The position numbers and the translations under genes were made by a program. From an uncultured Oscillospiraceae bacterium (GTDB lineage Bacteria; Bacillota; Clostridia; Oscillospirales; Oscillospiraceae): 62,736 bases of DNA. The notes below the pieces were generated by a model, which was not told where the DNA came from, did no database searches, and worked only from the letters and a program-made list of their open reading frames with translations. How positions within the stretch are numbered: the first letter of the stretch is position 1; every line of letters begins with the position of its first letter. Below are positions 14,977-23,718 of the stretch, in pieces. The DNA lies in assembly GCA_947589745.1 (NCBI GenBank), contig CANQCS010000010.1, positions 1 through 62,736 on the forward strand, written 5' to 3'.

Positions 14977-15726
14977 ATGAGTGAGATTTCCAAGTATGAG
15001 GCCCAAAAGAAGAAGATGCAGGGCCTCTGCGACGAGCATGAGCTGGTGTATCGGTTCTTGAAGGACCAGTACCCCATCGTGTTCACCATCAGCCCGGCCA
15101 AGGGCATGGACGCCCAGCTCTCCATGCTGGAGAACGTAGAGGAAAAGGGCTACCGCAGCCCCGATTCCCACATGGACTGGATCTTTGAGGACGGCGTTCT
15201 GACCACCAAGGTCACCGGCGGCACGTTCACGATCTCCAAGGTCCTCCGCACGAAGATCGAGAACAGCCTGGCCAAGATGATCTCCTACTGGCAGCAGTAT
15301 TTCTTCCGGGACATCCTGGAGAAGAATGTGCTGCGCGCCAGTCAGATGCCGGTCATCGACGAGGACGAGGCGGAGGACCCGCCCGACGGAGCGGAGCCCA
15401 TCGAGGAATTTGACGGCAAGGATATGCAGCCTGACGACGATGACGGCGCCCAGGACGATGATGACACGGATGACGGCGCCTCCTTGCCGTCCGTCCTCGA
15501 TACGGACGATCCCGACGTCAACCGGGCTATCGCTGTGGTCCGGTCCGAGAACAAGGCTACCACCGCCCTGCTCCAGCGCAGGCTGAACATCGGCTACTCC
15601 AAGGCGTCGCGCATCATGGATACCCTGGAAAACATGGGCGTGGTCAGCGTCTACAAGGGCGGTATGCCGCGGGATGTTCTGCCCTACGACCTGCCCGACG
15701 AGGAACAGGAGGGCGACGATGAGTAA
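14977..15726 (+). CDS. Phage protein with C-terminal FtsK-gamma-like winged helix
   Basis: 249 residues. The first 120 residues are helical (a possible SMC-hinge-like or Gam-like coil, unassigned). Then follows an extremely acidic linker (about 125-170, many Asp). The C-terminal part (VNRAIAVVRSENKATTALLQ, RRLNIGYSKASRIMDTLE) matches the FtsK gamma domain, which in host FtsK reads polar sequence motifs. The translocase motor is absent here, so the domain is used for DNA recognition in another context. Confidence 0.65.
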   Translation: MSEISKYEAQKKKMQGLCDEHELVYRFLKDQYPIVFTISPAKGMDAQLSMLENVEEKGYRSPDSHMDWIFEDGVLTTKVTGGTFTISKVLRTKIENSLAKMISYWQQYFFRDILEKNVLRASQMPVIDEDEAEDPPDGAEPIEEFDGKDMQPDDDDGAQDDDDTDDGASLPSVLDTDDPDVNRAIAVVRSENKATTALLQRRLNIGYSKASRIMDTLENMGVVSVYKGGMPRDVLPYDLPDEEQEGDDE

Positions 15727-15940
15727 GGTGGTCGCCGTACATAAGTACACTGATAACGCCGTCACTGACGCCAAGGAGCTCACCAAGGAGCAGTACAAGA
15801 AGGTCAAGCACATGGACAAGATCCAGCTGATCAACCTCCTGCGCCGCATTTATAAGAGGGGCTACCAGGATGCCCTCAGCGCCATTGCCGCCCAGGAGCA
15901 GCAGGAGGAGGCAGCCGACAGCGGAGGGCCGGAGGAATGA
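15719..15940 (+). CDS. Small charged phage protein
   Basis: 73 residues from ATG 15719, overlapping the stop of the FtsK-gamma protein and the start of the methyltransferase. Lys-rich helical middle (MDKIQLINLLRRIYKRGYQD) and an acidic tail. Function unknown; tightly coupled translation suggests a role with its neighbours. Confidence 0.6.
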   Translation: MSKVVAVHKYTDNAVTDAKELTKEQYKKVKHMDKIQLINLLRRIYKRGYQDALSAIAAQEQQEEAADSGGPEE

Positions 15941-17778
15941 ACGCACTGGAGCTGATTTCCACCGGCGAGGCGCGGGAGGGGTTTTTCCCCACTCCGCCCC
16001 AGGTGGCGGATAAGCTGTTGGAGGGCATCGACTGGGACATGGCGGAGAACATTCTGGAGCCGTCCGCCGGGAAAGGTGACCTTGTGAAAGCAGCTGTCAA
16101 AAAGTACGTCCTTAACTCACGATACAGTTATCACGACAGGCAGGTCCATGTCGATGCCGTGGAGATCGACCCTTATCTGCGGTCCATCCTCAATTATGAG
16201 TTCTGCGGCCAGCGGATAAATGAGCTTTACGACCTGAAAAAGCAGCTTGACGATTCCAAGACATACGACTGCGACCGGCACGAATATGTGTGGCCCTCCG
16301 AGGATATTTCCATGAAGCTCCGAGAAACGGAACTGGAGATCAAGCACCTGGAGCGGCTGTGGTTCACGGTCGTGCATGATGATTTCCTCACTTTCCAGAG
16401 CCGTAAGCACTACGACCTTATCATTATGAATCCGCCCTTCGCGGACGGGGACGCCCACCTACTGAAAGCTCTGGAGCTGCAGCGGTCCAACGGCGGCCTG
16501 ATCCGGTGCGTCTTGAATGCGGAGACCATCCGCAACCCGTACACCAACCGCCGGAAAGTGCTGCAAAGGCTGCTGACAGAGTACGGGGCGGAAATCTCTT
16601 TCCTGGAGGGCGCGTTCCTGGATAGTGAGAGGAGGACAGACGTCGCCGTCGCCATCGTCAAAGTGGCCATTCCGCAGCCGAAGCGCACCAGCGCCATCTT
16701 TGAGCGGCTGCAAAAGGCAGCCAAGGTGGACGAGGCGGCCCAGCCCGACGTGACGGAGATGACGGTGGCCGATTTTATGTCGCAGATCGTCACCCGGTTC
16801 AATGTGGAGGTAGACGCCGGGATAGAGCTGATTCGGGAGTATGAGGCCATGAAACCATACATCCTGGAGCACTTCAATGACAGCTCCTACAACTACCCGG
16901 CATTGACACTTTCCACCGGTGAGCCGAGCAGCATGGACCGGGGCCGCACCCCATCCATCAATAAGTACATCCGCATCGTGCGAGGGAAATACTGGAGCGC
17001 CCTGTTCTCCAACAAGGAGTTTGTCGGAAAGCTGACCACCAATCTGCGGGAAAAGTACCGAGAGATGGTCGATAGGCTGAAAGACTACGACTTTACCCTG
17101 TACAACATCCAGCAGATCGCCGACCAGATGAACGCCGAAATGAACCAGGGCATCCAGGATACCATCGTGGCTCTGTTCGATAAGCTGACCGAGGAGCATT
17201 CCTGGTATCCGGAAATGCAGAAGAACATCCACTACTACAACGGCTGGAAGACCAACAAGGTCCACAAGATCAACAGCAAGGTCATCATTCCCATCAGCGG
17301 CGTGTTTTCCAGCTATTCATGGTCAAAAGAGACGTTCAACGTCTATGAAGCGGAAAGCAGGATCTCCGACATTGAGAAGGTCTTTGACTTCCTGGACGGC
17401 AACGCCACGTCGGCAGTGGACCTTCACGGAGTGCTGCTGCGGGCGTGTCAGGAGGGGCAGACCAGGAATATCCCCTGCAAATACTTCGATGTTACCCTAT
17501 ACAAGAAGGGGACCATGCACATCAAGTTCCGCAACCTGGAGCTGCTCGACCGATTCAACATCTACTGCGGCCGCAAGAAGAACTGGCTGCCGCCTAACTA
17601 CGGCAGGACCTCCTACGCCAACATGACCGCAGAGGAACGGGCCGTGGTGGACGGGTTCCACGGTGACGGGAGCGAGGGCGCTGGTGAGTCCGCCTATCAG
17701 GCGGTCGTCGCCAAGGCTGCTTATTTCCTCGCGGAGCCCACAAAGAAGCTGCCGGCGCTGATGGCCCCGGCGATCTGA
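15937..17778 (+). CDS. DNA adenine N6-methyltransferase with DUF4942-like C-terminus
   Basis: 613 residues. The SAM-binding motif I is ILEPSAGKGD (39-48) and the catalytic motif IV is NPPF (165-168), the signature of N6-adenine methyltransferases. The C-terminal half (from about 270, VADFMSQIVTRFN onward) resembles DUF4942, probably the target-recognition part. No restriction enzyme is next to it, so it most likely protects phage DNA or controls expression rather than forming a restriction system. Confidence 0.85.
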   Translation: MNALELISTGEAREGFFPTPPQVADKLLEGIDWDMAENILEPSAGKGDLVKAAVKKYVLNSRYSYHDRQVHVDAVEIDPYLRSILNYEFCGQRINELYDLKKQLDDSKTYDCDRHEYVWPSEDISMKLRETELEIKHLERLWFTVVHDDFLTFQSRKHYDLIIMNPPFADGDAHLLKALELQRSNGGLIRCVLNAETIRNPYTNRRKVLQRLLTEYGAEISFLEGAFLDSERRTDVAVAIVKVAIPQPKRTSAIFERLQKAAKVDEAAQPDVTEMTVADFMSQIVTRFNVEVDAGIELIREYEAMKPYILEHFNDSSYNYPALTLSTGEPSSMDRGRTPSINKYIRIVRGKYWSALFSNKEFVGKLTTNLREKYREMVDRLKDYDFTLYNIQQIADQMNAEMNQGIQDTIVALFDKLTEEHSWYPEMQKNIHYYNGWKTNKVHKINSKVIIPISGVFSSYSWSKETFNVYEAESRISDIEKVFDFLDGNATSAVDLHGVLLRACQEGQTRNIPCKYFDVTLYKKGTMHIKFRNLELLDRFNIYCGRKKNWLPPNYGRTSYANMTAEERAVVDGFHGDGSEGAGESAYQAVVAKAAYFLAEPTKKLPALMAPAI

Positions 17779-17841
17779 CCGACCAATATGCTCCGGGTGC
17801 CCGAGCGGGTGCCCGGAGCGAAATACAGAAAGGAGCGAACC

Positions 17842-19731
17842 ATGCAGATCAATGAGAGGTGCCCGCTGTCCAGTGAATGCGGAAAACAGCCGTGCGAGTA
17901 CGCACAGCGTGAGATAGAGTGCAGCTACTACAATGCCAATGCCCGTCCTGGGGCTGAAATCGCAGACCAGGAAATGCTGCGGTGGCAGGGCATTGACGGA
18001 GCCGAGGTCACCGAGGCAATTAGCACGACCGCAGGCCAGCGCATACGAGCCGCCCGCAATCGGGCTGGATTGACGCAAGCCGACTTGGCATCGAGGCTGG
18101 GCATTCCATATCAGAGCATAGGGCAGTGGGAAAGGGACGTCCGCAATCCCAAGTACGAAACGTTGCAACGTATCGCTGATGCGCTGGGAACGCCGTTATC
18201 TAGCCTCCTCGGCGACCCGGAAATATCTCAGGTCCAGATCGATGTGAATAAGAACGGCGGGCTCGTATATCTCCCTGTCGGAAAGCTGCACCCCCACCCC
18301 GACAATCCCCGGAAGGACCTGGGGGACCTGACCGAGCTGGCCGACAGTATCAAGGCCAACGGAATCCTCCAAAACCTGACCGTCGTTCCCTTGGTCAACG
18401 TGGACCCCGATTCCACCATTGACCTGGGCGACGACCACTACACCGTTATCATCGGCCACCGGCGGCTGGCAGCGGCGAAGATGGCCGGCATGACCGAGGC
18501 TCCCTGCGTCATTGCCGATATGGACCAGCGGGAGCAGGTGCAGACCGTGCTCATGGAGAATATGCAGCGTAGCGACCTCACCGTGTATGAGCAGGCCCAT
18601 GGCTTTCAGATGATGCTTGACCTTGGGGACACCGTGGAGCAGATCGCCCAGAAGTCCGGCTTCTCCGCAACTACCGTGCGGCGCAGGGTAAAGCTGCTGG
18701 ACCTAGACCCCAAGGAATTTAAGAAATCTGAGGAAAGGGGCGCCACACTGTACGACTACATGGAGCTGGACAAGGTGAACGACCACGGCGAGAAAAATAA
18801 GCTGCTGAAAGCTATCGGTACTCCGGATTTCAAGGCGAAATTGGAGAAGGTGTTGGCCGAGCAAAAGAAAGCTGCCCGGATCGCCTACATTGAGGAAACG
18901 CTTTCCACCTTCGCAAAAAAGATGGACTCCGTAGAGGGCACCGAGTGGACGTATGTGATGGGACCGGACTTCTGGAGCGACAAGCCCATTGAGATCCCGG
19001 AGGACGCCAATACCCGCGAGTATGCGTTCGTGATTCAACCGTGGGGCAGCAGACTCTACCGCAAAAAGGAAAAGGCAGATTTGGATGCGGAGGCGGAGCG
19101 TGAAGCAAAATGGCGTGAAGACAGTGACAGGAGAAAGGCCAGGGGGGCGGCCGTCAAAGAGATCAGCGACCGGTGCCAGAAGCTCCGCCGTGATTTCGTG
19201 ATGGGCCTGAGTGCTACTGCATGTAAAAAGCTGATGCCGGTGGTTGCGGCCAGGCTCCTGATCTCCAGCGTCTTCTACGATTTCTCCATTGTCAGCGACG
19301 ACTTGAAGCTCCTTTGCCCGTCGCTCAACACAGACGACGATCTTGACCCAGAGGTGCTGACCATCAACAAGATCACCGAAGCTCTGGGCAACGCCGAACA
19401 GGCCATGGTCCGGTTGGCCTACCTGAGCGCAGAGCCGGGTGACGGTTATTTCAGGAGCTGGGGGGAGTACGACTACCGGGAAAACGAGCCGCTGGATATG
19501 TGCTATGACTTCCTGATCAAACTGGGCTACGAGATGTCCGAGGAAGAAAAGGCGTTTCAGAATGGGACACATGAGATATTCGGCGGTGGCAATGCCGAGC
19601 AAAAATCGGACCCTTGCGCTGCCTGCAAATCCGCTCACCCGGAATGCGATAAGTGCTGCGCAGTCTGCGAGGACAAGTGTAACGCTGGCCAGCGGTGCCA
19701 AAAGAAGGCGAATGCGGGAGGGGAGGCATGA
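17842..19731 (+). CDS. HTH-ParB fusion protein with cysteine-rich tail
   Basis: 629 residues from ATG 17842 (AGAAAGGAG upstream). An XRE helix-turn-helix lies at about 65-118 (GLTQADLASRLGIPYQSIGQWE). A ParB N-terminal domain follows at about 140-240 (LHPHPDNPRKD, IIGHRRLAAAKMAG, LMENMQRSDL). Next come the ParB-type KorB helix-turn-helix (QIAQKSGFSATTVRRRVKLL) and a long charged region. The C-terminus has a cluster of about ten cysteines (CAACKS...CDKCCAVC...C). ParB proteins bind CTP and DNA; here the family is probably used for transcription or nucleoid control rather than plasmid-like partition, since no ParA is visible. Confidence 0.8.
   Translation: MQINERCPLSSECGKQPCEYAQREIECSYYNANARPGAEIADQEMLRWQGIDGAEVTEAISTTAGQRIRAARNRAGLTQADLASRLGIPYQSIGQWERDVRNPKYETLQRIADALGTPLSSLLGDPEISQVQIDVNKNGGLVYLPVGKLHPHPDNPRKDLGDLTELADSIKANGILQNLTVVPLVNVDPDSTIDLGDDHYTVIIGHRRLAAAKMAGMTEAPCVIADMDQREQVQTVLMENMQRSDLTVYEQAHGFQMMLDLGDTVEQIAQKSGFSATTVRRRVKLLDLDPKEFKKSEERGATLYDYMELDKVNDHGEKNKLLKAIGTPDFKAKLEKVLAEQKKAARIAYIEETLSTFAKKMDSVEGTEWTYVMGPDFWSDKPIEIPEDANTREYAFVIQPWGSRLYRKKEKADLDAEAEREAKWREDSDRRKARGAAVKEISDRCQKLRRDFVMGLSATACKKLMPVVAARLLISSVFYDFSIVSDDLKLLCPSLNTDDDLDPEVLTINKITEALGNAEQAMVRLAYLSAEPGDGYFRSWGEYDYRENEPLDMCYDFLIKLGYEMSEEEKAFQNGTHEIFGGGNAEQKSDPCAACKSAHPECDKCCAVCEDKCNAGQRCQKKANAGGEA
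18161..18170. repeat. Dispersed palindrome CGTTGCAACG, copy 2
   Basis: Inside the HTH-ParB gene, just after the XRE domain. See the finding. Confidence 0.6.
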
Positions 19732-20174
19732 GAGCTATCACGATCCGGCAGCCCTGGGCCTCGCTCCTGGTGACCGGCAAAAAGCGGTATGAGACCCGCA
19801 GCTGGGCCACGTCCTACCGCGGGCCCATTGCCATCCACGCATCAGCTTTCCCGGTGCGCCGCACCGTTGACCAGCTGGCGAAGAATGGGGCCTGGGGTTT
19901 CCTGGAGAGGCTTGACAGCATCTTCCTGACGCCTCACAGTCTGGACGAGTTACCGATAGGGGCTATCGTCGCAACGGGCATTTTGACCCGTTGCAACGCC
20001 GTTGATGAGGCTTTCCTGTCTCAGCTCTCAGCGCAGGAGACCGACCTGGGGGATTTTTCCCCCGGGCGGTTCGCCTGGGAGTTTGAAAACATAACGCTTC
20101 TGTCCGAGCCGGTCCCGGCGAAAGGGATGCTCGGACTGTGGGAATGGGAAGGAGGACCCGAATATGGAGGCTAA
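19728..20174 (+). CDS. ASCH-domain protein
   Basis: 148 residues from ATG 19728, overlapping the ParB gene. MRAITIRQPWASLLVTGKK, YETRSW and IAIHAS are the conserved strands of the ASCH fold (PUA-like beta barrel), which binds RNA or modified bases. ASCH proteins in phages have been linked to RNA metabolism. The exact role here is unknown. Confidence 0.8.
   Translation: MRAITIRQPWASLLVTGKKRYETRSWATSYRGPIAIHASAFPVRRTVDQLAKNGAWGFLERLDSIFLTPHSLDELPIGAIVATGILTRCNAVDEAFLSQLSAQETDLGDFSPGRFAWEFENITLLSEPVPAKGMLGLWEWEGGPEYGG
19989..19998. repeat. Dispersed palindrome CGTTGCAACG, copy 3
   Basis: Inside the ASCH gene. See the finding. Confidence 0.6.
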
Positions 20175-20610
20175 AACCATGCCCCGCCTGGCCGAGGTGC
20201 TTGGGGTGGACGGCAAGTTCTCAATAAAATGCGGAAAACTTATTTTGGATTGTCATATTGATAGCGACGGTATTTTACGGCTTGATCTTGATATAGGGGC
20301 TCCCCTTCCTGGGCCTATTGTTTGTTACATCGTCAACCATCCGGAATCCATTATCCGAGCCCCGCGGTTGACGGAGGCGGAGCTGTCGATCTGCAAGGCT
20401 GTGGGGGCTAAGTGGGTGAGTAAGGATGCAAATTGTGATGATGGAACAATCAACTTTTGGAGCAGTAAGCCTCTTTATGCTGAAGGAATGTACAATAACC
20501 AGACCGAAGATAATAGCGTGGTCGCAACGCTTATGTGTGGAAGAAAAACACTTTTCGTCAGCGTCCGCCCCGGCGATTGCATCTGCGTGGAGGAGGTGAG
20601 CAGCGAATGA
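20164..20610 (+). CDS. Unknown phage protein
   Basis: 148 residues from ATG 20164 (GGAAGGAGG upstream), overlapping the previous gene. A beta-rich N-terminal half with lower GC than its neighbours, and a middle LTEAELSICKAVGAKWVSKD. No motif recognised. Confidence 0.6.
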   Translation: MEAKTMPRLAEVLGVDGKFSIKCGKLILDCHIDSDGILRLDLDIGAPLPGPIVCYIVNHPESIIRAPRLTEAELSICKAVGAKWVSKDANCDDGTINFWSSKPLYAEGMYNNQTEDNSVVATLMCGRKTLFVSVRPGDCICVEEVSSE

Positions 20611-20876
20611 AAGTAACCATCGATATCTCTGACGAGGAAATCAACCAGGCGGTACAAGAGCTTTTGGTTCGGAGGCTGGCGGACCAGATTTTTAGTGAGC
20701 GGAACAGCTTCGACAAGCACGGCTACCAGCGGATGCTCAAAGAGGCTGTCAAGGAGCTGCTGGCGGGGCATGTGGACGAGGTGGTGGACCGGGCTGTGGT
20801 CTACGCGTCGGACTACATCGGCAAGAAAGGCGTCAGGAAGATTGTGGAGAAGCTGGGGGAGGCGAGCGGACAGTGA
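20607..20876 (+). CDS. Small helical phage protein
   Basis: 89 residues from ATG 20607 (GGAGGTGAG upstream). The start KVTIDISDEEINQAVQELL and the rest are amphipathic helices. Unknown function; part of the tightly overlapped middle operon. Confidence 0.6.
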   Translation: MKVTIDISDEEINQAVQELLVRRLADQIFSERNSFDKHGYQRMLKEAVKELLAGHVDEVVDRAVVYASDYIGKKGVRKIVEKLGEASGQ

Positions 20877-21361
20877 AGCCTATGGATAAAAAGGAATTTG
20901 CAGCAATGCTTTCCGGCAGGTCGTACATGAGCGAGATCACCACCAGTGAAGCGGGCCAGGCCAAAGCCGCCGGCCTCGTGGTAGTGTTCGGGTATTCCGA
21001 TGACTGCATGGAATTCCGGGGCGCCATCGACGCCGAGGTCAGCTGCTACGGGGGCGGGACCGCCTACTTTTCCAAGAGCGGACTCATCAAACCGCCTCTC
21101 TGCGGCGGAGAAGACTGCCCCCACTTCGCCGCCGCCAAGAAGGACGCTACGCCCATCAAGGCGGTGTGGCATGAAAACGGTCCTGGCCCTTGCTGGACCT
21201 ACGAGACGGAGATCCCGCACAAGACATTTGAGATCTTCGACGAAGGTGAGCTCCGGTGCGTTGGCATCGTGTTCGACGTAGAGATGCTATGCAAGAAGGT
21301 GATCGGTGCGGTCTACTGCGAAGGTCGTAAAATCGGAGATCTTGCGATACCACGAAAATAA
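20873..21361 (+). CDS. Unknown phage protein
   Basis: 162 residues from GTG 20873, overlapping the preceding stop. An in-frame ATG at 20882 is an alternative start. A CGGEDCPH motif (about 85) and a few other Cys could bind metal. The fold looks mixed alpha/beta. Similar proteins with VFGYSDDCMEFRG are, to my knowledge, uncharacterised. Confidence 0.6.
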   Translation: MKPMDKKEFAAMLSGRSYMSEITTSEAGQAKAAGLVVVFGYSDDCMEFRGAIDAEVSCYGGGTAYFSKSGLIKPPLCGGEDCPHFAAAKKDATPIKAVWHENGPGPCWTYETEIPHKTFEIFDEGELRCVGIVFDVEMLCKKVIGAVYCEGRKIGDLAIPRK

Positions 21362-21376
21362 TTTTAGGAGGACATG

Positions 21377-21715
21377 ATGAACGCGATACCATATCAGGAG
21401 CGAAAGGCCGTCTATGAGGTCGCGCTGGAGCAGTGGGGTGCCAAGGCCCAGACCATGATGGCGGTCGAGGAAATGAGCGAGCTCACCAAAGAGATCTGCA
21501 AGCTCTTCCGGAACCAGGGCGACAAGGATGCCCTGGCCGACGAGATTGCCGATGTCACCATCACATTGGAGCAGCTGCGGCTGATTTACGACCTCAACGG
21601 CAAGGTATGCGAACGCATGGACTATAAGATTCGCAGGCTGGCCGAACGCCTGGAAACCGCGATTCCTGTCGGGACAGAGAAAAAAGAGCCGCTGACCATG
21701 GAGGCGGGAACATGA
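21377..21715 (+). CDS. MazG-like nucleotide pyrophosphohydrolase
   Basis: 112 residues from the second ATG of ATGATG after AGGAGG. AVEEMSELTKEICK and ADEIADVTITLEQL give the ExxE...ExxD magnesium-binding pattern of the all-alpha NTP pyrophosphatase (MazG) family. Phage MazG proteins hydrolyse nucleotides and may lower (p)ppGpp or clean non-canonical dNTPs. Confidence 0.75.
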   Translation: MNAIPYQERKAVYEVALEQWGAKAQTMMAVEEMSELTKEICKLFRNQGDKDALADEIADVTITLEQLRLIYDLNGKVCERMDYKIRRLAERLETAIPVGTEKKEPLTMEAGT

Positions 21716-22107
21716 CCCCCGAAATCATGATGGTTCGGACCGCTGATATAGTGAGCGGCAATCTGTGGCGCTGTTTCCCGCTTATCAACGTGGATAAGGT
21801 GAAGGATATCCCGGTCGACTATCCGGGACCGATGGCAGTGCCGATTACCATTTTCGACAAGTTGAACCGAGAACAATTCGAGGTCGTAGATATTACGCAT
21901 CATCACGTCCTGAAAAATGGTAGAAGCCCATATAGGCGGATTATAATACGGCATTTGCATCCGGATCTTCCCACCGAAATAGACCTTGCCGCCTGGTTCC
22001 GCCTGATGAATGTGCCCATAGACGTCCAGTTTGTTGCGTCGGCAGAAGATATTCCGGAAGACGCAATGCTGATTTATCGTAGGGGTAAGACAGATGGACA
22101 AGCTTGA
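21712..22107 (+). CDS. EcoRI-methyltransferase-like C-terminal stub
   Basis: 131 residues. The segment PMAVPITIFDKLNREQFEVVD followed by YRRIIIRH resembles the C-terminal end of EcoRI-type adenine methyltransferases, in which GVPITFLDKYNP precedes the final strands. The SAM-binding and catalytic parts are absent. Either a truncated methyltransferase or a free-standing domain. Tentative. Confidence 0.45.
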   Translation: MTPEIMMVRTADIVSGNLWRCFPLINVDKVKDIPVDYPGPMAVPITIFDKLNREQFEVVDITHHHVLKNGRSPYRRIIIRHLHPDLPTEIDLAAWFRLMNVPIDVQFVASAEDIPEDAMLIYRRGKTDGQA

Positions 22108-22327
22108 GTATAGGAAGTGGCAGCTATCCAAGCAGAACGATCTATTGCGGAATTACCCGGATAAGCCCGGAATAGACAGGGACATCTGGAACCTGGAGTA
22201 CATGATAACGCAAATCAGTCCTGGGTCGCCGGCATGGCGGAGCGGCCATATCGGTACGCTGCGCCGAGCGATCCAGGCGCTGGAGTGCCAGAGGCAAAAA
22301 ACGCCACCGGAGAGGGTAGAAAAATGA
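22094..22327 (+). CDS. Small phage protein
   Basis: 77 residues starting inside the end of the previous gene. Tyr/Trp/Leu-rich helical protein with a basic end; function unknown. Confidence 0.5.
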   Translation: MDKLEYRKWQLSKQNDLLRNYPDKPGIDRDIWNLEYMITQISPGSPAWRSGHIGTLRRAIQALECQRQKTPPERVEK

Positions 22328-22842
22328 CCATGTCCAACGAGGAGATCGTCCGCCACTACCGACAGTCGAAAGACCGGGATGCGGACATACAGGTACTGGC
22401 CGATCTGAATATGACCACCAGGGAGGCCATCTGGGCCATCTTGGCCGGGGCGGGCGAGACGCTACCGATTAAGCGGCAACGCCAACCCAAGAGGAACAGC
22501 GGCGACGTGACGTTTTCGGACCAAATCGCGCCGCTTTATGAGCAGAGGCTCTCCGACCAGGAGATCGCCCAGCGGTTGGGATGCTCTGTGCAGACTGTTC
22601 GAAACTGGAGATACCGAAACGGCCACCGCAGCCCGCGCGGCGGCAACACGCGAAAGGAGAAAGGGCCTGTGGAAACGAGCAAAGAGCGCCCGATTTCGGA
22701 CATTTACGCCTTGGTAGATGTCATCCTGGGCGCAATTCCGATGGACACGAGCGAGGTTACGCGGCGTCAGGCATTGGAACTGTGTCTTTCGCTGCTGGCT
22801 GACAACTTATCTTTGCGGCTTGGGCTGGACCCGGCCGACTAA
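22324..22842 (+). CDS. Helix-turn-helix phage regulator
   Basis: 172 residues from ATG 22324, overlapping the preceding stop. The segment LYEQRLSDQEIAQRLGCSVQ and the following residues to WRYRNG form a clear helix-turn-helix at about 65-95. A basic stretch and a helical C-terminus (ALVDVILGAIPMD) follow. Possibly a middle-gene regulator. Confidence 0.6.
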   Translation: MTMSNEEIVRHYRQSKDRDADIQVLADLNMTTREAIWAILAGAGETLPIKRQRQPKRNSGDVTFSDQIAPLYEQRLSDQEIAQRLGCSVQTVRNWRYRNGHRSPRGGNTRKEKGPVETSKERPISDIYALVDVILGAIPMDTSEVTRRQALELCLSLLADNLSLRLGLDPAD

Positions 22843-22859
22843 ATTGGAGGAAAAGTAAT

Positions 22860-23111
22860 ATGCTGATCGTCACACAGAACCGAGAGGCCATCGTCAACAT
22901 GGAGAACGTCTTCCTGTTGTCGGAAGACCAGAGCAGCGATACGGACAATAAGGGTTATCGCATAACCGCCTATGATACGGGTGACGGCCTATTTACCCTG
23001 GGGACCTACCCCACAAAGGAACGGGCCATGCAAGTGCTCCGATTGATTGCCTTCTGCAAGAGCGAGTCCTTCTGGATGCCGCCGGCTGAGGAGGTGAGCG
23101 GTGATGTTTAA
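22860..23111 (+). CDS. Small phage protein
   Basis: 83 residues after GGAGGAAAAG. Begins MLIVTQNREAIVNMENVF, a start frequently seen in short proteins of Clostridia phages. Predicted mostly beta strands with a final helix. No known function. Confidence 0.6.
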   Translation: MLIVTQNREAIVNMENVFLLSEDQSSDTDNKGYRITAYDTGDGLFTLGTYPTKERAMQVLRLIAFCKSESFWMPPAEEVSGDV

Positions 23112-23442
23112 CGCTATCACCTGCAAGTGCGGAACATCATTCGAGATTGAGCCGGAGGACATTCAGATCGTCGTGCGCGACGACCTGCAAGCCAGGTATA
23201 TCCAGTGCCCCGGCTGCCAGGAGAAGTACCTGATCATCGCCACCGACACGGCCATGCGGGAGCTGATCAAGCAGAGGGCGCGCGTCCGGGGCGACATCTT
23301 CATAGCCCGGCAAAAGCACTTCCGAGGGAAGACCAAAACCATCGAAGCCTACATCAGAAAGGACCAGGAGCTCAAGGAGCAGCAGGAGCGTATGCACGCG
23401 GACCTGGTGGCCCGTGGGAGAGAACTGCTGCGGGAAATTTGA
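23104..23442 (+). CDS. Zinc-ribbon phage protein
   Basis: 112 residues; ATG 23104 preferred over GTG 23101 because of AGGAGGTGAG spacing. CKCGTSFEIEP at the N-terminus and CPGCQEKY (about residue 40) form a four-Cys zinc ribbon. The C-terminus is a long charged helix. Confidence 0.65.
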   Translation: MFNAITCKCGTSFEIEPEDIQIVVRDDLQARYIQCPGCQEKYLIIATDTAMRELIKQRARVRGDIFIARQKHFRGKTKTIEAYIRKDQELKEQQERMHADLVARGRELLREI

Positions 23443-23455
23443 AAGGAGCGTTGAA

Positions 23456-23695
23456 ATGCTGAAATTTTACTTTTCCACCGTACTGATCTACGCCATTGTC
23501 ATCTACGCATCCTTGCGGGTGCTGCGCAAGAGCATCGTGGATAACGGCTGGCTGGAGGGCGCCACGGATGCCGGAGAGCCGGGCGGGACCGCCACGAAAC
23601 TGTTCCTGCTGGCCGCCGTGCCGGTCTTCCGCCTGGTCGTGGTCATTATGATATTTGTCATGGCCGACAAGAAAAAGAACGACCTGATAAAATGA
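23456..23695 (+). CDS. Small membrane protein
   Basis: 79 residues from ATG 23456 (AAAGGAG upstream). Two hydrophobic segments (about 3-21 and 46-70) flank a polar loop; ends in KKKNDLIK. Unknown function; could be an exclusion protein or simply structural in the membrane. Confidence 0.6.
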   Translation: MLKFYFSTVLIYAIVIYASLRVLRKSIVDNGWLEGATDAGEPGGTATKLFLLAAVPVFRLVVVIMIFVMADKKKNDLIK

Positions 23696-23718
23696 TTCAA
23701 AGGAGATCGGAGGTCAAT

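Noticed and set aside
14032-15849. 605-codon minus-strand open frame
   Set aside because: Spans four well-supported plus-strand genes in the antisense direction; no start signal and low-complexity translation.
15937-17778. Restriction-modification system
   Set aside because: No endonuclease gene is adjacent; the methyltransferase stands alone between a small protein and a ParB fusion, as orphan phage methyltransferases do.
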